Notes under the pieces: generated by a model | What the model was told of the DNA's origin: nothing | The model's database searches: none | What the model saw: the letters and a program-made list of their open reading frames with translations, nothing else | Translations under genes and position numbers: made by a program | Shown: one piece after another, positions 1 through 8,456 of the stretch | Layout of the letters: each line of letters begins with the position of its first letter | Numbering within the stretch: the first letter of the stretch is position 1 | Assembly: GCF_000146675.1 (NCBI RefSeq) | Contig: NZ_GL397214.1 | Location: forward strand, 968,040-1,001,180 | Length of the DNA: 33,141 nucleotides | Direction: 5' to 3' | Origin: Hoylesella marshii DSM 16973 = JCM 13450 | GTDB lineage: Bacteria > Bacteroidota > Bacteroidia > Bacteroidales > Bacteroidaceae

Positions 1-90
1 GATATGAAAAGATGCAAAGAATTTGAGATTTCTCTGCATAAGATTTACACCTTGTTTATATATAGGATATGTTACACACAGTTGAATCAT
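1..90 (-). CDS. Possible 5' end of a leftward gene, cut by the window edge
   Basis: A minus-strand frame stays open from an ATG at 90-88 to the window edge (30 codons), just downstream of a consensus leftward promoter. A second in-frame ATG at 39-37 has an AAGGTG-like ribosome site about nine bases upstream and may be the true start. Too little sequence is visible to name a product. The gene is inferred mainly from the promoter and the open frame. Confidence 0.3.
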   Translation of the reverse strand, partial: MIQLCVTYPIYKQGVNLMQRNLKFFASFHI

Positions 91-95
91 GGCGG

Positions 96-127
96 CAAAG
101 GTAAAGTTAATTCTGCAAACAGCCAAA
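96..127 (-). promoter_or_regulatory. Leftward Bacteroidota-type promoter
   Basis: On the minus strand TTTG (124-127) is followed by 20 bp and TACCTTTG (96-103), an exact match to the Bacteroidota sigma-ABfr consensus TTTG-N19-20-TAnnTTTG. It points out of the left edge of the window, towards the reading frame that begins at position 90 or 39. Confidence 0.7.
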
Positions 128-140
128 CTTTCCGCTTCCT

Positions 141-280
141 TTTTGTAATAGTCCTTCCGTTATTTGATGCTCAAAAGTTCGAGACTTTATCTTTTCAAAG
201 CCGTAAAGTGACGGATGATAAGTCGGTATTCGTACCCCGTACAGATGGCATTCATACGTGGTACAGATGGCATCGTTTGT
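141..280 (-). repeat. Dispersed repeat, copy 1
   Basis: Read on the minus strand, this stretch aligns with copy 2 at 8540-8673 over about 120 bp, at roughly three quarters identity by eye. Shared blocks are a GCCATCTGTAC motif (present twice here), CCGACTTATCA, and TCTCGAACTTTTGAGCATCA followed by AATA. It lies just past the end of the GNAT gene, in the same orientation as that gene. It has no conserved reading frame. The rest of 1-298 holds only the promoter and partial frame listed separately. Confidence 0.65.
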
Positions 281-298
281 AGGTGCGGAAGAGTGTTT

Positions 299-880
299 TC
301 ATACCCGACGGGGGAATACGATTTGCAGATGACGCATGGCATGACCACCCCACATGGCATCGTTGACATAGCAGAAACCAATGCGGCGATACAGGCGTTC
401 TGCATTTGGATTGCCTTTGTCTACGAGCAATCCCACGGCCGGCAGGCAGAGCATCTCGGCACGCGATACGGTAGCCCGCAGCAGCGCCTCGGCCACACCT
501 TGTTGCCGATAGATATCGGTTACGGCCAAACTGTCGATATAGAGTTCTCCCGTCTGGGTCTCATCGTCCATCGCAGAGAAGTCTCGCCCGAATGTGTCGC
601 GTACCTCTTCTATAAAAGCACGGCGCAAGGTGTGAAGAGCAGCGCCATCGTAACTAACGCAGATGCCCGCTAAGTCTCCCTCGTCGGTCATTGCCACGAG
701 CGTGTTGCGGTAACTGTATTGGGTGTCGTCGCGTGCTACGAGGCGTGTCATCAGGCTTTCAAACTCAGCCAATGTATGTCCTTCTCCGGCAAAATGCAGA
801 CAACAGTCGTGGTTCATCGCCAGCATGATAAGGCGTGCAATGGCATGCGCTTGTGCAGGGTGGGCAGCAATGATATTCAT
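299..880 (-). CDS. GNAT-family N-acetyltransferase
   Basis: The product of 193 residues is a likely cytoplasmic acetyl-CoA-dependent N-acetyltransferase with unknown acceptor. Motif A of the GNAT fold is visible as LYIDSLAVTDIYRQQGVAEA, with the acetyl-CoA loop YRQQGVA near residues 124-130. The C-terminal half has the usual ..NPNAERLYRRIGF.. strand-helix pattern. The ATG at 880 is chosen because a -7 element (TACCTTTG, 909-902) lies just upstream. An upstream in-frame TTG at 904 would fall inside that promoter. It diverges from the LOG gene. Substrate class (protein, amine or antibiotic) cannot be told from the sequence. Confidence 0.85.
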   Translation of the reverse strand: MNIIAAHPAQAHAIARLIMLAMNHDCCLHFAGEGHTLAEFESLMTRLVARDDTQYSYRNTLVAMTDEGDLAGICVSYDGAALHTLRRAFIEEVRDTFGRDFSAMDDETQTGELYIDSLAVTDIYRQQGVAEALLRATVSRAEMLCLPAVGLLVDKGNPNAERLYRRIGFCYVNDAMWGGHAMRHLQIVFPRRV

Positions 881-901
881 CGGTTTGTATCGTTTTGTGC
901 G

Positions 902-909
902 CAAAGGTA
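902..909 (-). promoter_or_regulatory. -7 element of the GNAT gene
   Basis: TACCTTTG on the minus strand matches the Bacteroidota TAnnTTTG consensus 21 bp upstream of the chosen ATG. No clear -33 TTTG is seen at the expected distance. Confidence 0.55.
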
Positions 910-951
910 CGGTTTTTCCGACAGACGATGCACTTTCTCAAAAGAAAGCGG

Positions 952-959
952 TAAATTTG
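952..959 (+). promoter_or_regulatory. -7 element of the LOG-family gene
   Basis: TAAATTTG matches TAnnTTTG 19 bp before the ATG at 979. With the element at 902-909 it makes a compact divergent promoter region. The -33 element is not clear. Confidence 0.5.
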
Positions 960-978
960 CACACAACAAAATGCGAAT

Positions 979-1521
979 ATGAAGATAGCTATATTCTGCT
1001 CTGCCAACAACAACATTGACAAAGCATATTTTGAGAAGACGGAAGCCTTGGGGCGATGGTTGGCTAAGCGCGGCGACGACGTGGTATGCGGAGGCTGCAA
1101 CATCGGGCTGATGGAGTGTGTGGCTCGTGCTGCGCATGAGGCAGGGGCACAGGTCGTGGGGGTCGTTCCTCGCATGGTGGAACGTGAAGGGCGCAGTTCC
1201 GAATATCTTGACGTTGAGATACTGTGCGACAACCTTAGCGATAGAAAAGACCTCATGCTTGCCAAGAGTGATGTTTCCATCGCCCTTCCGGGTGGCATCG
1301 GCACGCTGGATGAGATTTTCTCCATGGCGGCCTCTGCAACAATCGGTTATCATCGCAAGCCCGTCATTCTCTATAACATAGCCGCATTTTGGTCACCTCT
1401 CGTGACTTTTCTCGACTATTTGGAAACGCAACACATGATTCGCGGTGATTATCGACGCCTCATCCAAGTGGCCAACACGCTTGAGGAATTGGACTGTTGT
1501 CTGTCGCGAATAGGTCGGTAA
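979..1521 (+). CDS. LOG-family protein (TIGR00730 type)
   Basis: The 180-residue product belongs to the lysine-decarboxylase-like/LOG Rossmann family. Members characterised in plants and some bacteria release cytokinin bases or hydrolyse nucleoside 5'-monophosphates to base and ribose 5-phosphate. The nucleotide-binding signature PGGIGTLDE is at residues 104-112, with the partner arginine region in DLMLAKSDVSIALPGG and the N-terminal start KIAIFCSANNNID. Length is normal for the family. The physiological role in Bacteroidota is not settled, and older annotation as lysine decarboxylase should be avoided. The gene is cytoplasmic and monocistronic, diverging from the GNAT gene. Confidence 0.88.
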   Translation: MKIAIFCSANNNIDKAYFEKTEALGRWLAKRGDDVVCGGCNIGLMECVARAAHEAGAQVVGVVPRMVEREGRSSEYLDVEILCDNLSDRKDLMLAKSDVSIALPGGIGTLDEIFSMAASATIGYHRKPVILYNIAAFWSPLVTFLDYLETQHMIRGDYRRLIQVANTLEELDCCLSRIGR

Positions 1522-1568
1522 AACATGAGAAAATGGAAGGGAGATAGGCTTATCTGAGATAAATTACG

Positions 1569-1576
1569 TAATTTTG
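1569..1576 (+). promoter_or_regulatory. -7 element before the DUF4199/GT2 gene run
   Basis: TAATTTTG matches TAnnTTTG 27 bp before the ATG at 1604, where a run of six plus-strand genes starts. A -33 match is not obvious. Confidence 0.5.
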
Positions 1577-1603
1577 CATTCATGATATAACCAATAAAGG
1601 GTG

Positions 1604-2167
1604 ATGGCATCAATAGAAACATACAAATTGGTCAGGGCATGTGCCCGCATCGACGGGGGATGGTTGGGGCTGATATGGGTAGTGAGCTTTTCCTGCTTGA
1701 TAGGTGGCATCAGCTATCCTATGGTTCAAAGCGGGTTTACGGTGCTGGCATTGCTGAGTCCTTTCTTTGTGGCATCGCGATTGAAACGGTTTCGGAACAA
1801 CAGCCTAAACGGCACTATCGGCTTCTTTGGAGCACTCTCTTATTCGCTTTACTGCTTTTTCTATGCGGCTTTAATCTTAGCCATGGCACAGTTCGTCTAC
1901 TTTCAATACATAGACCAAGGCTATTTTATGGGGCAAATCGTGGCTTCGCTCACCAAACCGGAGATGAGACAAGTGCTGATGGCTTACGGTATGACGCAGA
2001 CGCAGTTGGACACAGAGCTGAATCTGCTGTCGCAGACGCGTCCCATCGATTTTGCTATTTCCTTTCTTTCATTCAACATTCTGATAGGGGCGATGCTGAG
2101 CTTACCCATCGCCTTATTGCTGAAATCAGACAGGCCGTTGGATACAAACACAAACAACAAACATTAA
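1604..2167 (+). CDS. DUF4199 family integral membrane protein
   Basis: The 187-residue protein has about four hydrophobic segments (near residues 18-38, 42-57, 70-98 and 148-170), with a soluble stretch between the third and fourth. Length, topology and position directly before a GT2 glycosyltransferase fit DUF4199 proteins of Bacteroidota, whose function is unknown. The ATG at 1604 is preferred to the adjoining GTG at 1601. The stop is only 9 bp before the glycosyltransferase start, so the two are probably translated from one mRNA and may cooperate at the inner membrane, for example in lipid-linked sugar handling. That role is inference from context. Confidence 0.75.
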   Translation: MASIETYKLVRACARIDGGWLGLIWVVSFSCLIGGISYPMVQSGFTVLALLSPFFVASRLKRFRNNSLNGTIGFFGALSYSLYCFFYAALILAMAQFVYFQYIDQGYFMGQIVASLTKPEMRQVLMAYGMTQTQLDTELNLLSQTRPIDFAISFLSFNILIGAMLSLPIALLLKSDRPLDTNTNNKH

Positions 2168-2176
2168 TATTCCGAG

Positions 2177-3142
2177 ATGATAGACATATCTGTTGTAATA
2201 CCTCTCTATAACGAGGAAGAATCGATACCGGAGCTATATACATGGATAGACCGTGTGATGCGTGAAAACAACTTCTCTTATGAAGTGATATTCGTGAATG
2301 ATGGGTCTACGGATCGTTCATGGGAAGCGATAGAAGAGATAGGGCGTAAGAGCGAAACGGTGAAAGGTATCAAGTTCCGTCGCAATTACGGCAAGAGTCC
2401 TGCCCTGTATTGCGGATTTAAAGAGGCACAGGGGAAAGTGGTGATTACCATGGATGCCGACCTGCAAGACTCACCCGATGAGATTCCGGCGCTGTATCGC
2501 ATGATTACGGAAGAGAAATATGACCTCGTATCGGGCTACAAACAAAAGCGTTACGACCCGTTATCGAAAACCCTACCTACCAAACTTTTCAATGCTACGG
2601 CACGGAGAATCAGCGGTATACACAACCTCCACGACTTCAACTGTGGCCTAAAAGCATATCGCAAAGACGTGGTCAAGAACATAGAGGTATATGGAGAGAT
2701 GCATCGCTACATCCCCTATCTGGCTAAGACAGCAGGGTTTAGCAAGATTGGCGAAAAGGTGGTGCACCACCAAGCCCGTAAATACGGTTCGTCTAAGTTC
2801 GGGATGAATCGTTTTTTCAATGGCTATCTCGACCTTATTACCCTTTGGTTCTTAAGCAGTTTCGGACGGAAACCGATGCACGTATTCGGGCTTCTGGGCA
2901 CTTTGATGTTTCTCATCGGTCTGTTCTCGGCCTTTATCATCGGTGCCGACAAGCTGTGGGCTTTGTATCACAACATTCCCCAGCGACTTGTCACAGATTC
3001 GCCCTATTTCTATCTCTCACTGACGATGATGATAATCGGTACCCAATTGTTCCTTACCGGCTTCATAGGCGACCTTGTGAGCCGTTCGGCTGCAACGAGA
3101 AACGATTACCAAATAGAGGAGACCATCCGATGCGAAAAGTGA
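2177..3142 (+). CDS. GT2 glycosyltransferase, DPM1/GtrB-like
   Basis: The 321-residue protein starts with a GT-A fold: ISVVIPLYNEEESIPELY, the FVNDGSTDRSW loop and a metal-binding DxD at residues 93-95 (MDADLQDSPDE). Two C-terminal membrane segments near residues 235-258 and 275-300 match the dolichol/undecaprenyl-phosphate sugar transferases (DPM1, GtrB), which load a sugar from a nucleotide donor onto a polyprenyl phosphate at the inner membrane. The sugar and the downstream acceptor are unknown. It follows DUF4199 by 9 bp and overlaps the DUF6452 gene by 13 bp, so it sits in a tight operon concerned with the envelope. Confidence 0.9.
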   Translation: MIDISVVIPLYNEEESIPELYTWIDRVMRENNFSYEVIFVNDGSTDRSWEAIEEIGRKSETVKGIKFRRNYGKSPALYCGFKEAQGKVVITMDADLQDSPDEIPALYRMITEEKYDLVSGYKQKRYDPLSKTLPTKLFNATARRISGIHNLHDFNCGLKAYRKDVVKNIEVYGEMHRYIPYLAKTAGFSKIGEKVVHHQARKYGSSKFGMNRFFNGYLDLITLWFLSSFGRKPMHVFGLLGTLMFLIGLFSAFIIGADKLWALYHNIPQRLVTDSPYFYLSLTMMIIGTQLFLTGFIGDLVSRSAATRNDYQIEETIRCEK

Positions 3143-3621
3143 TAGGTAGCTGCACCATGGCTGTACTTTTGTTGTGCGCTTCGTGCTCCACCATAGACTG
3201 TCCGTTCAACAACATGGTGCACACCGTTTATGGTTTCTACAACACTTCAGGGGTAAGAGCCTCGCTGAAAGACACGCTTACTGTTTCCACTACTAAGGTT
3301 TCGGGTGTCGACTCCGTGCTTATCAATAAAGATATTAAGGTAGACAGTATCCGCGTGCCCATGAGCTATGCCCAGCAAGAAGATGCCTTGTATTTCCTTT
3401 TCAAAGACACGCTGGGCACAGAAGTTACGGATACGCTGCGGATAAAAAAGACCAATCAAGCCCATTTCGTGTCGCCCGACTGCAATCCGGCATACTTCCA
3501 CGAGATAATCGGCATTACCCATACACGCCACAAGATAGATTCCATTGTCGTCAATCGAAGAAATGTAACCTACGATGCTTCCAAAGAACATCTTAAAGTA
3601 TATCTGCATTCAGGCAATTAG
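3130..3621 (+). CDS. DUF6452-like lipoprotein
   Basis: The 163-residue product has a type II signal peptide with lipobox LLCASC and lipidated Cys19. The mature part is rich in T, S, D and V and predicted beta, with the early motif CPFNN typical of DUF6452 proteins in Bacteroidales. The function is unknown. The ATG at 3130 lies inside the end of the glycosyltransferase gene, and the 3' end overlaps the next gene by 47 bp. This suggests translational coupling. The pair DUF6452-DUF6048 after a GT2 gene points to an outer-membrane or periplasmic role, which is inference. Confidence 0.78.
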   Translation: MRKVIGSCTMAVLLLCASCSTIDCPFNNMVHTVYGFYNTSGVRASLKDTLTVSTTKVSGVDSVLINKDIKVDSIRVPMSYAQQEDALYFLFKDTLGTEVTDTLRIKKTNQAHFVSPDCNPAYFHEIIGITHTRHKIDSIVVNRRNVTYDASKEHLKVYLHSGN

Positions 3622-4261
3622 CATGTTGCTCATGATACCCGTCGAAGCATTTGCACAACGGGAGAAGTTGCCCACAGCTCCGAAAGACAGCATACCGCTG
3701 TTCAGAGGGGTTGCCGTATCGGTCGACATGTTAGGCATGATACAAAGACAAGTGAGCGACTACGGACAGTATGAAGCAGCCCTGAGAGTAAACCTGAAAG
3801 ACAAGTATTTCCCCGTACTTGAACTCGGAATAGGCGAGGCCGACCATACCGAAGAATCCACCCGCATCCATTATGCTGCGAAATCCCCGTATGCGCGTGC
3901 CGGCATGGATTTCAATCTGATGCGCAACAAGCACGACATCTATCGGCTTTACGGAGGGGCACGCTATGCTTATTCGGCATTTAAATACGACTTGTTCAGC
4001 CCGGGCATAACAGACCCGAATTGGGGAGGAACGGCGGAGTATAAAGCCAGCAACGTGAAGTGTTACTACCATTGGCTGGAATTTGCCTTCGGACTTGATG
4101 CCAAGATTACAGGTGCATTGCGCATGGGCTGGAGCCTGCGTTACAGACGCCGACTCTTTCACAACGAAGGAGCGCTGGGCAACGCATGGTACGTGCCCGG
4201 CTACGGCGTGGCATCCAATGCCCGTATCGGCGGGACATTCCATGTAACGATTGAATTTTAA
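3575..4261 (+). CDS. DUF6048-like exported beta-barrel protein
   Basis: The 228-residue product starts with a signal peptide (..QAISMLLMIPVEAFAQ..). After it come repeated amphipathic strands ending in aromatic residues, with a terminal ..GTFHVTIEF that looks like an outer-membrane beta-barrel signal. It fits DUF6048 of Bacteroidales by length and by its position next to a DUF6452 lipoprotein. The start at 3575 overlaps the upstream gene by 47 bp. A later start would lose the signal peptide. A likely outer-membrane partner of the upstream lipoprotein, function unknown. Confidence 0.75.
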   Translation: MLPKNILKYICIQAISMLLMIPVEAFAQREKLPTAPKDSIPLFRGVAVSVDMLGMIQRQVSDYGQYEAALRVNLKDKYFPVLELGIGEADHTEESTRIHYAAKSPYARAGMDFNLMRNKHDIYRLYGGARYAYSAFKYDLFSPGITDPNWGGTAEYKASNVKCYYHWLEFAFGLDAKITGALRMGWSLRYRRRLFHNEGALGNAWYVPGYGVASNARIGGTFHVTIEF

Positions 4262-4287
4262 GACCATTACCAAATACAATACCCACG

Positions 4288-5316
4288 ATGACAGACAACA
4301 AACGTAGCAAGCGTCTCCTATGGCAGATACCCCTGCTGGCCGTGCTCATTGCAGGCACTGTTCTCATTATCAGGCAGCAACAGTCGATGCCCTACCAACA
4401 CGACAGCGGATTCGTGTTCGGCACCGTCTACAACATCACCTATCAGCATGAGACAAACATGAAAGCAGAGATTGAAGCCGAGCTGCGAAAGGTAGACCGC
4501 TCGCTCTCCACCTTTAATAAACAGTCCGTCATCTCGTCCATCAATCGCAACGAACGAGTAAGGGTAGACGATATGTTCCGTCGGGTATTCACACTGGCCG
4601 AAAGCGTCTCCCGCGAGACCGATGGTGCCTTTGACATCACCGTAGCACCGCTTGTTAATGCGTGGGGATTCGGATTCAAAAGCGGCATCACGCCCGACAG
4701 ACATCGCATAGATAGCTTGCTTCACATCACAGGATACAAGAAAGTGAAACTCGCAGGCGACTATGTGCAGAAGGCCGATCCCCGCATCATGCTCGATTGC
4801 AATGCCATTGCGAAAGGTTACGGATGCGATGTGGTGGCCGATTTCCTGCGTACCCGGGGTGTGCGGAACTTCATGATAGAGATAGGCGGCGAGGTAGTGA
4901 CCAGCGGAATCAATGCCAAGCGACTGCCATGGAAGATAGGCGTAACGAAGCCTACAGACGATTCGCTCAACATCACGGGCGAGATACAAACCGTACTCAA
5001 CGTCACCGACAAGGCCATGGCTACCAGCGGCAACTACCGCAATTTCTACTATAAAGGCGGTAAAAAATACGCTCATACCATAGACCCTGCCACAGGCTAT
5101 CCCGTGCAGCACAACATTCTGTCGTCTACCGTGCTGGCTGCAGACTGCGCCACCGCCGACGCCTACGCCACTTCGTTCATGGTGATGGGGCTTGAGAAGG
5201 CACGCCGCGTGCTCCACCGTCACCCAGAGCTGATGGCCTATTTCATCTATACCGACGCCCAAGGGCGTAATGCAGTGTGGTTCTCACCCTCACTACGCGA
5301 TAAAATTAGGCAATAA
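4288..5316 (+). CDS. apbE: FAD:protein FMN transferase
   Basis: The 342-residue protein covalently attaches FMN, taken from FAD, to threonine residues of exported or membrane flavoproteins such as Rnf and Na+-NQR subunits. An N-terminal membrane anchor (about residues 11-30) places the catalytic domain in the periplasm. Family motifs are DGAFDITVAPL (around 112-122), DCNAIAKGYGCD, IEIGGEVVTSG, HTIDPATGYPV (around 263-273) and the metal-binding stretch ADCATADAYATS (around 286-297). It lies 26 bp after DUF6048 and 17 bp before the Crp-like gene. No Rnf or Nqr gene is in the window, so its target is elsewhere. Confidence 0.95.
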   Translation: MTDNKRSKRLLWQIPLLAVLIAGTVLIIRQQQSMPYQHDSGFVFGTVYNITYQHETNMKAEIEAELRKVDRSLSTFNKQSVISSINRNERVRVDDMFRRVFTLAESVSRETDGAFDITVAPLVNAWGFGFKSGITPDRHRIDSLLHITGYKKVKLAGDYVQKADPRIMLDCNAIAKGYGCDVVADFLRTRGVRNFMIEIGGEVVTSGINAKRLPWKIGVTKPTDDSLNITGEIQTVLNVTDKAMATSGNYRNFYYKGGKKYAHTIDPATGYPVQHNILSSTVLAADCATADAYATSFMVMGLEKARRVLHRHPELMAYFIYTDAQGRNAVWFSPSLRDKIRQ

Positions 5317-5333
5317 CACGCGTTTTCTATCCC

Positions 5334-6020
5334 ATGCTTCCCGACCATTTCCCCCAACGTCTGGCCACCCTGCCGCTGTTTCAGGGCATGAGTCGCGACG
5401 ACCTCGAGCATGTAGCCTCCCATACACCCTTCTTCTTTGCCCGCTACAATAAGAACAAGCCCTTGATACAAGACGGGGACGCCTGTCAGCGGCTCCACTT
5501 TCTCATCCGAGGAAGTCTCGTTGCCACCCATTATTCAGACAACCACACTTACAGCCTTTCAGAGACCGTAAATGCCCCCGAAGTGCTGCAAATAGAGCAC
5601 CTGTTCGGTCTTCACCAGCACTACTCTCGCTCTTTCTTCACCCGCACAGACTGTATGCTCGTTAGTCTCGACAAGGCCGACGTGGTACGTTTGGCCGACG
5701 AATATCTCATCTTTCGCCTCAATCTCCTCAATATGCTCTCCACCCGATGTCAACGGGTAGCGCGTAATCCTTGGCATGCTCGCCCTACCGACCGCCGAGC
5801 ACTCATCGTGCAGTTTATAGAGGAGCGATGCCTCCGTCCCGCCGGAGAGAAGTGGCTCGCCATTAAGATGGAACGACTTGCCGCCGAACTCAACGACAGC
5901 CGTCGCCACATCTCAGCCACGCTTCGCAGTATGGAACGCGACGGACTTATCATTCTGCGTCGCGGACTTATACGCGTTCCGGCCATGGAACTGATTTATT
6001 TCCAACGCGTTACCAAGTAA
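5334..6020 (+). CDS. Crp/Fnr-family transcriptional regulator
   Basis: The 228-residue protein has an N-terminal cyclic-nucleotide-binding-like beta roll (residues about 10-125: LPLFQGMSRDDLEHVA, FLIRGSLVATH) and a C-terminal winged helix-turn-helix (about 165-220: KMERLAAELNDSRRHISATL). The cysteine cluster expected of an oxygen-sensing Fnr is absent, so a small-molecule or redox signal other than an Fe-S cluster is more likely. It is the last gene of the run that includes apbE. The 22-bp repeat array just downstream (6074-6161) might be a target, but nothing in the sequence proves this. Confidence 0.88.
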   Translation: MLPDHFPQRLATLPLFQGMSRDDLEHVASHTPFFFARYNKNKPLIQDGDACQRLHFLIRGSLVATHYSDNHTYSLSETVNAPEVLQIEHLFGLHQHYSRSFFTRTDCMLVSLDKADVVRLADEYLIFRLNLLNMLSTRCQRVARNPWHARPTDRRALIVQFIEERCLRPAGEKWLAIKMERLAAELNDSRRHISATLRSMERDGLIILRRGLIRVPAMELIYFQRVTK

Positions 6021-6073
6021 GTACGACCCACGTTTCACCACCGTCCGAAAGCAGGTCAGTGAGCGAACCGATT

Positions 6074-6161
6074 TCTGCTCACCAGCAGACTTTTTTCTAC
6101 TCACCAGCAAAATTCATTCTGCTCACCAGCAAACTTTGCTCTGCTCGCCAGCCCATTCCCA
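6074..6161 (+). repeat. Four 22-bp direct repeats with palindromic core
   Basis: Copies start at 6074, 6096, 6118 and 6140, an exact 22-bp period. The core TCTGCTCACCAGCA is identical in copies 1 and 3, has one change in copy 2 (TCTACTC..) and two in copy 4 (..CTCGCCAGCC). The core holds short inverted arms CTGCT-N4-AGCAG. The array is in the gap between the Crp-like gene and rnr, 74 bp before the rnr ATG. Two helical turns per repeat would suit stacked protein binding. Confidence 0.85.
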
Positions 6162-6178
6162 AAAATCAGTAACAATAC

Positions 6179-6209
6179 TTGCATAACACCGTTTTTTTTC
6201 CTTACTTTG
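6179..6209 (+). promoter_or_regulatory. Candidate rnr promoter
   Basis: TTG (6179-6181), 20 bp, then TTACTTTG (6202-6209), one base off TAnnTTTG, 25 bp before the rnr start. The 22-bp repeat array ends about 17 bp upstream of the -33 element. Confidence 0.5.
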
Positions 6210-6234
6210 CAGCAAACAAAAACAGAAACCTACC

Positions 6235-8433
6235 ATGACAAAAGGAAAAAAAGCAGGGAAAAAACGTATGAGCAAACGACAACTGACCGACAGGCTCGTG
6301 GCGTTTTTCCAAGAACAACCCGATAGAACATTGAGTTTCAAAGACATATTCCGACAACTCAAACTCGACACCCACCCTTTGAAGATGATGGCTATCGACA
6401 TCATGGAAGAGCTGTCGTGGGACGATGTGCTCGCGAAAGTATCCGATAACGCCTATAAACTGAGCACTGCTTCACAGGTGCAGGAAGGCGTCTTTCGCCG
6501 TAAGTCCAACGGCAAAAACTCCTTCATAGCCGACGGCAGCGACAAACCCGTGTTCGTGGCAGAGCGCAACTCCATGTTCGCACTCGACGGCGACCGTGTG
6601 CGCGCATCGCTGATGGCACGCCGTCCCAACCACATCAAAGAGGCGCAAGTGGTGGAGGTGCTCTCCCATGCCCGCGACACATTCGTGGGCAAGTTGCGCG
6701 TAGAAAAAGACTTTGCCTGCCTCGTGACCGAGGGCAACATTTATGCGCACGACATCATTATCCCCAAGCGACGACTCAAAGGCGGACACACAGGCGACAA
6801 GGCTGTGGTGAAGATTACCCAATGGCCTGGCCGCGAATCGAAAAACCTCGTGGGCGAAGTGGTGGACGTGCTCGGAGCCTCGGGCGACAACGACGTGGAA
6901 ATGAACACCATTTTGGCACAGTATGGCCTGCCCTATAAGTATCCGAAAGCCGTGGAAGAGGCGGCAGAAAAGATTTCAGGCGAGATTACAGAGACCGACC
7001 TCCGCGAGCGCGAAGACTTCCGCGATACATTCACGTGCACCATCGACCCCCACGATGCCAAAGACTTCGACGATGCGCTCTCCATTAAACGCCTCGACAA
7101 GGGACTTTGGCAGGTGGGCGTACACATTGCCGACGTGTCACACTACGTTGCCGAAGGCTCCATCATCGACCGTGAAGCGCAGAAACGCGCCACGTCCGTC
7201 TACCTTGTAGACCGCACCATCCCCATGCTGCCCGAACGGTTGTGTAACTTCATTTGCTCGCTCCGCCCCGATGAAGAGAAGCTGGCCTATAGCGTCATCT
7301 TCAATCTCGACGACAATGCCGACATCAAAACATGGCGATTGGCACACACCGTGATTCGCAGCAATCGCCGCTATGCCTATGAAGAGGTGCAACAGATTCT
7401 CGAAGACAACGGAGTGAAAGACGGCACCGGACAACCTGCTCCGCCCGCTCCCAAGGGTGGCTATCGCGGAGAAAACGCCGAAGCACTCATCACCCTCGAC
7501 CGTCTGGCAAAGCATCTGCGCAACAAACGTTTCAAAGGCGGTGCCGTGAAGTTCGACCGCGAAGAACTTCACTTCGACATTGACAAGACGGGAAAGCCCG
7601 TGCGCGCCTACTTCAAGATGTCGAAAGATGCCAACAAACTCATCGAGGAGTTTATGCTCCTTGCCAACAAAACCGTGGCCGAGAGCGTAGGCATGGTAAA
7701 AAAAGGTAAGCCCAAAACACTGCCCTACCGCATACACGATGCACCCGATCCTACCAAACTCGAAACATTACGTCAGTTTATCGTGAAGTTCGGCTATAAA
7801 CTCAAGACCGCCGGTACCAAGGGCGAAGTCTCGCGCAGTCTCAACAAGTTGCTCGACGACGTACAAGGACGCAACGAACAGAAACTCATCGAGACCGTTG
7901 CCCTACGCGCTATGATGAAAGCCAAATACAGTGTTCACAACATCGGACACTACGGGCTGGCGTTCCCCTACTACACCCATTTCACCAGCCCTATCCGTCG
8001 CTATCCCGATACCCTCGTGCATCGTCTCCTTACCCGTTACCAAGCGGGCGGACGCAGTGCGAATAAAGAGCATTACGAAGAACTGTGCGAACACGCCAGC
8101 GACATGGAACAGATAGCCGCCAACGCCGAACGCGACTCCATCAAGTACAAGATGGTGGAGTTTATGGCCGACAAATTAGGCGAGACCTATGCCGCACACA
8201 TCAGCGGCATCACCAGCTACGGCATCTACTGCGAGATAGACGAAAACCACTGCGAAGGCATGGTGCCCATACGCGACCTCGACGACGACTACTATGACTT
8301 CGACGAGCGCAACTACTGCCTCGTAGGACGTCGCCGCCATCACAAGTATCAGCTGGGCGATGCCGTCTGCATACAGGTAGCCCGGGCTAACCAAGAGAAG
8401 CGACAACTCGACTTCACTTTGGTGGACAAATAG
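6235..8433 (+). CDS. rnr: Ribonuclease R
   Basis: The 732-residue protein is a processive 3'-5' exoribonuclease that can degrade structured RNA. Domain order is a basic N-terminal helix-turn-helix (about 10-85), cold-shock/OB folds (about 90-235), the RNB catalytic domain (about 255-600) and a C-terminal S1 domain (about 645-730). The RNB metal-binding signature is visible as IDPHDAKDFDDALS, with Asp271, Asp277, Asp279 and Asp280. Length is normal for Bacteroidota RNase R. The ATG at 6235 opens a lysine-rich N-terminus. The gene appears monocistronic, with its own promoter. Confidence 0.97.
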   Translation: MTKGKKAGKKRMSKRQLTDRLVAFFQEQPDRTLSFKDIFRQLKLDTHPLKMMAIDIMEELSWDDVLAKVSDNAYKLSTASQVQEGVFRRKSNGKNSFIADGSDKPVFVAERNSMFALDGDRVRASLMARRPNHIKEAQVVEVLSHARDTFVGKLRVEKDFACLVTEGNIYAHDIIIPKRRLKGGHTGDKAVVKITQWPGRESKNLVGEVVDVLGASGDNDVEMNTILAQYGLPYKYPKAVEEAAEKISGEITETDLREREDFRDTFTCTIDPHDAKDFDDALSIKRLDKGLWQVGVHIADVSHYVAEGSIIDREAQKRATSVYLVDRTIPMLPERLCNFICSLRPDEEKLAYSVIFNLDDNADIKTWRLAHTVIRSNRRYAYEEVQQILEDNGVKDGTGQPAPPAPKGGYRGENAEALITLDRLAKHLRNKRFKGGAVKFDREELHFDIDKTGKPVRAYFKMSKDANKLIEEFMLLANKTVAESVGMVKKGKPKTLPYRIHDAPDPTKLETLRQFIVKFGYKLKTAGTKGEVSRSLNKLLDDVQGRNEQKLIETVALRAMMKAKYSVHNIGHYGLAFPYYTHFTSPIRRYPDTLVHRLLTRYQAGGRSANKEHYEELCEHASDMEQIAANAERDSIKYKMVEFMADKLGETYAAHISGITSYGIYCEIDENHCEGMVPIRDLDDDYYDFDERNYCLVGRRRHHKYQLGDAVCIQVARANQEKRQLDFTLVDK

Positions 8434-8456
8434 CCCATTATCGCCCGCTATAATGC

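Noticed and set aside
4..282. Plus-strand frame at the left edge
   Set aside because: It runs through a consensus leftward promoter and the dispersed repeat, and its product matches nothing known.
4318..5262. Long minus-strand frame opposite apbE
   Set aside because: apbE has all family motifs in the other strand. The antisense frame has low-complexity, family-less sequence and is a shadow.
6021..6073. Terminator after the Crp-like gene
   Set aside because: No stem with a T-run is seen before the repeat array, so none is called.
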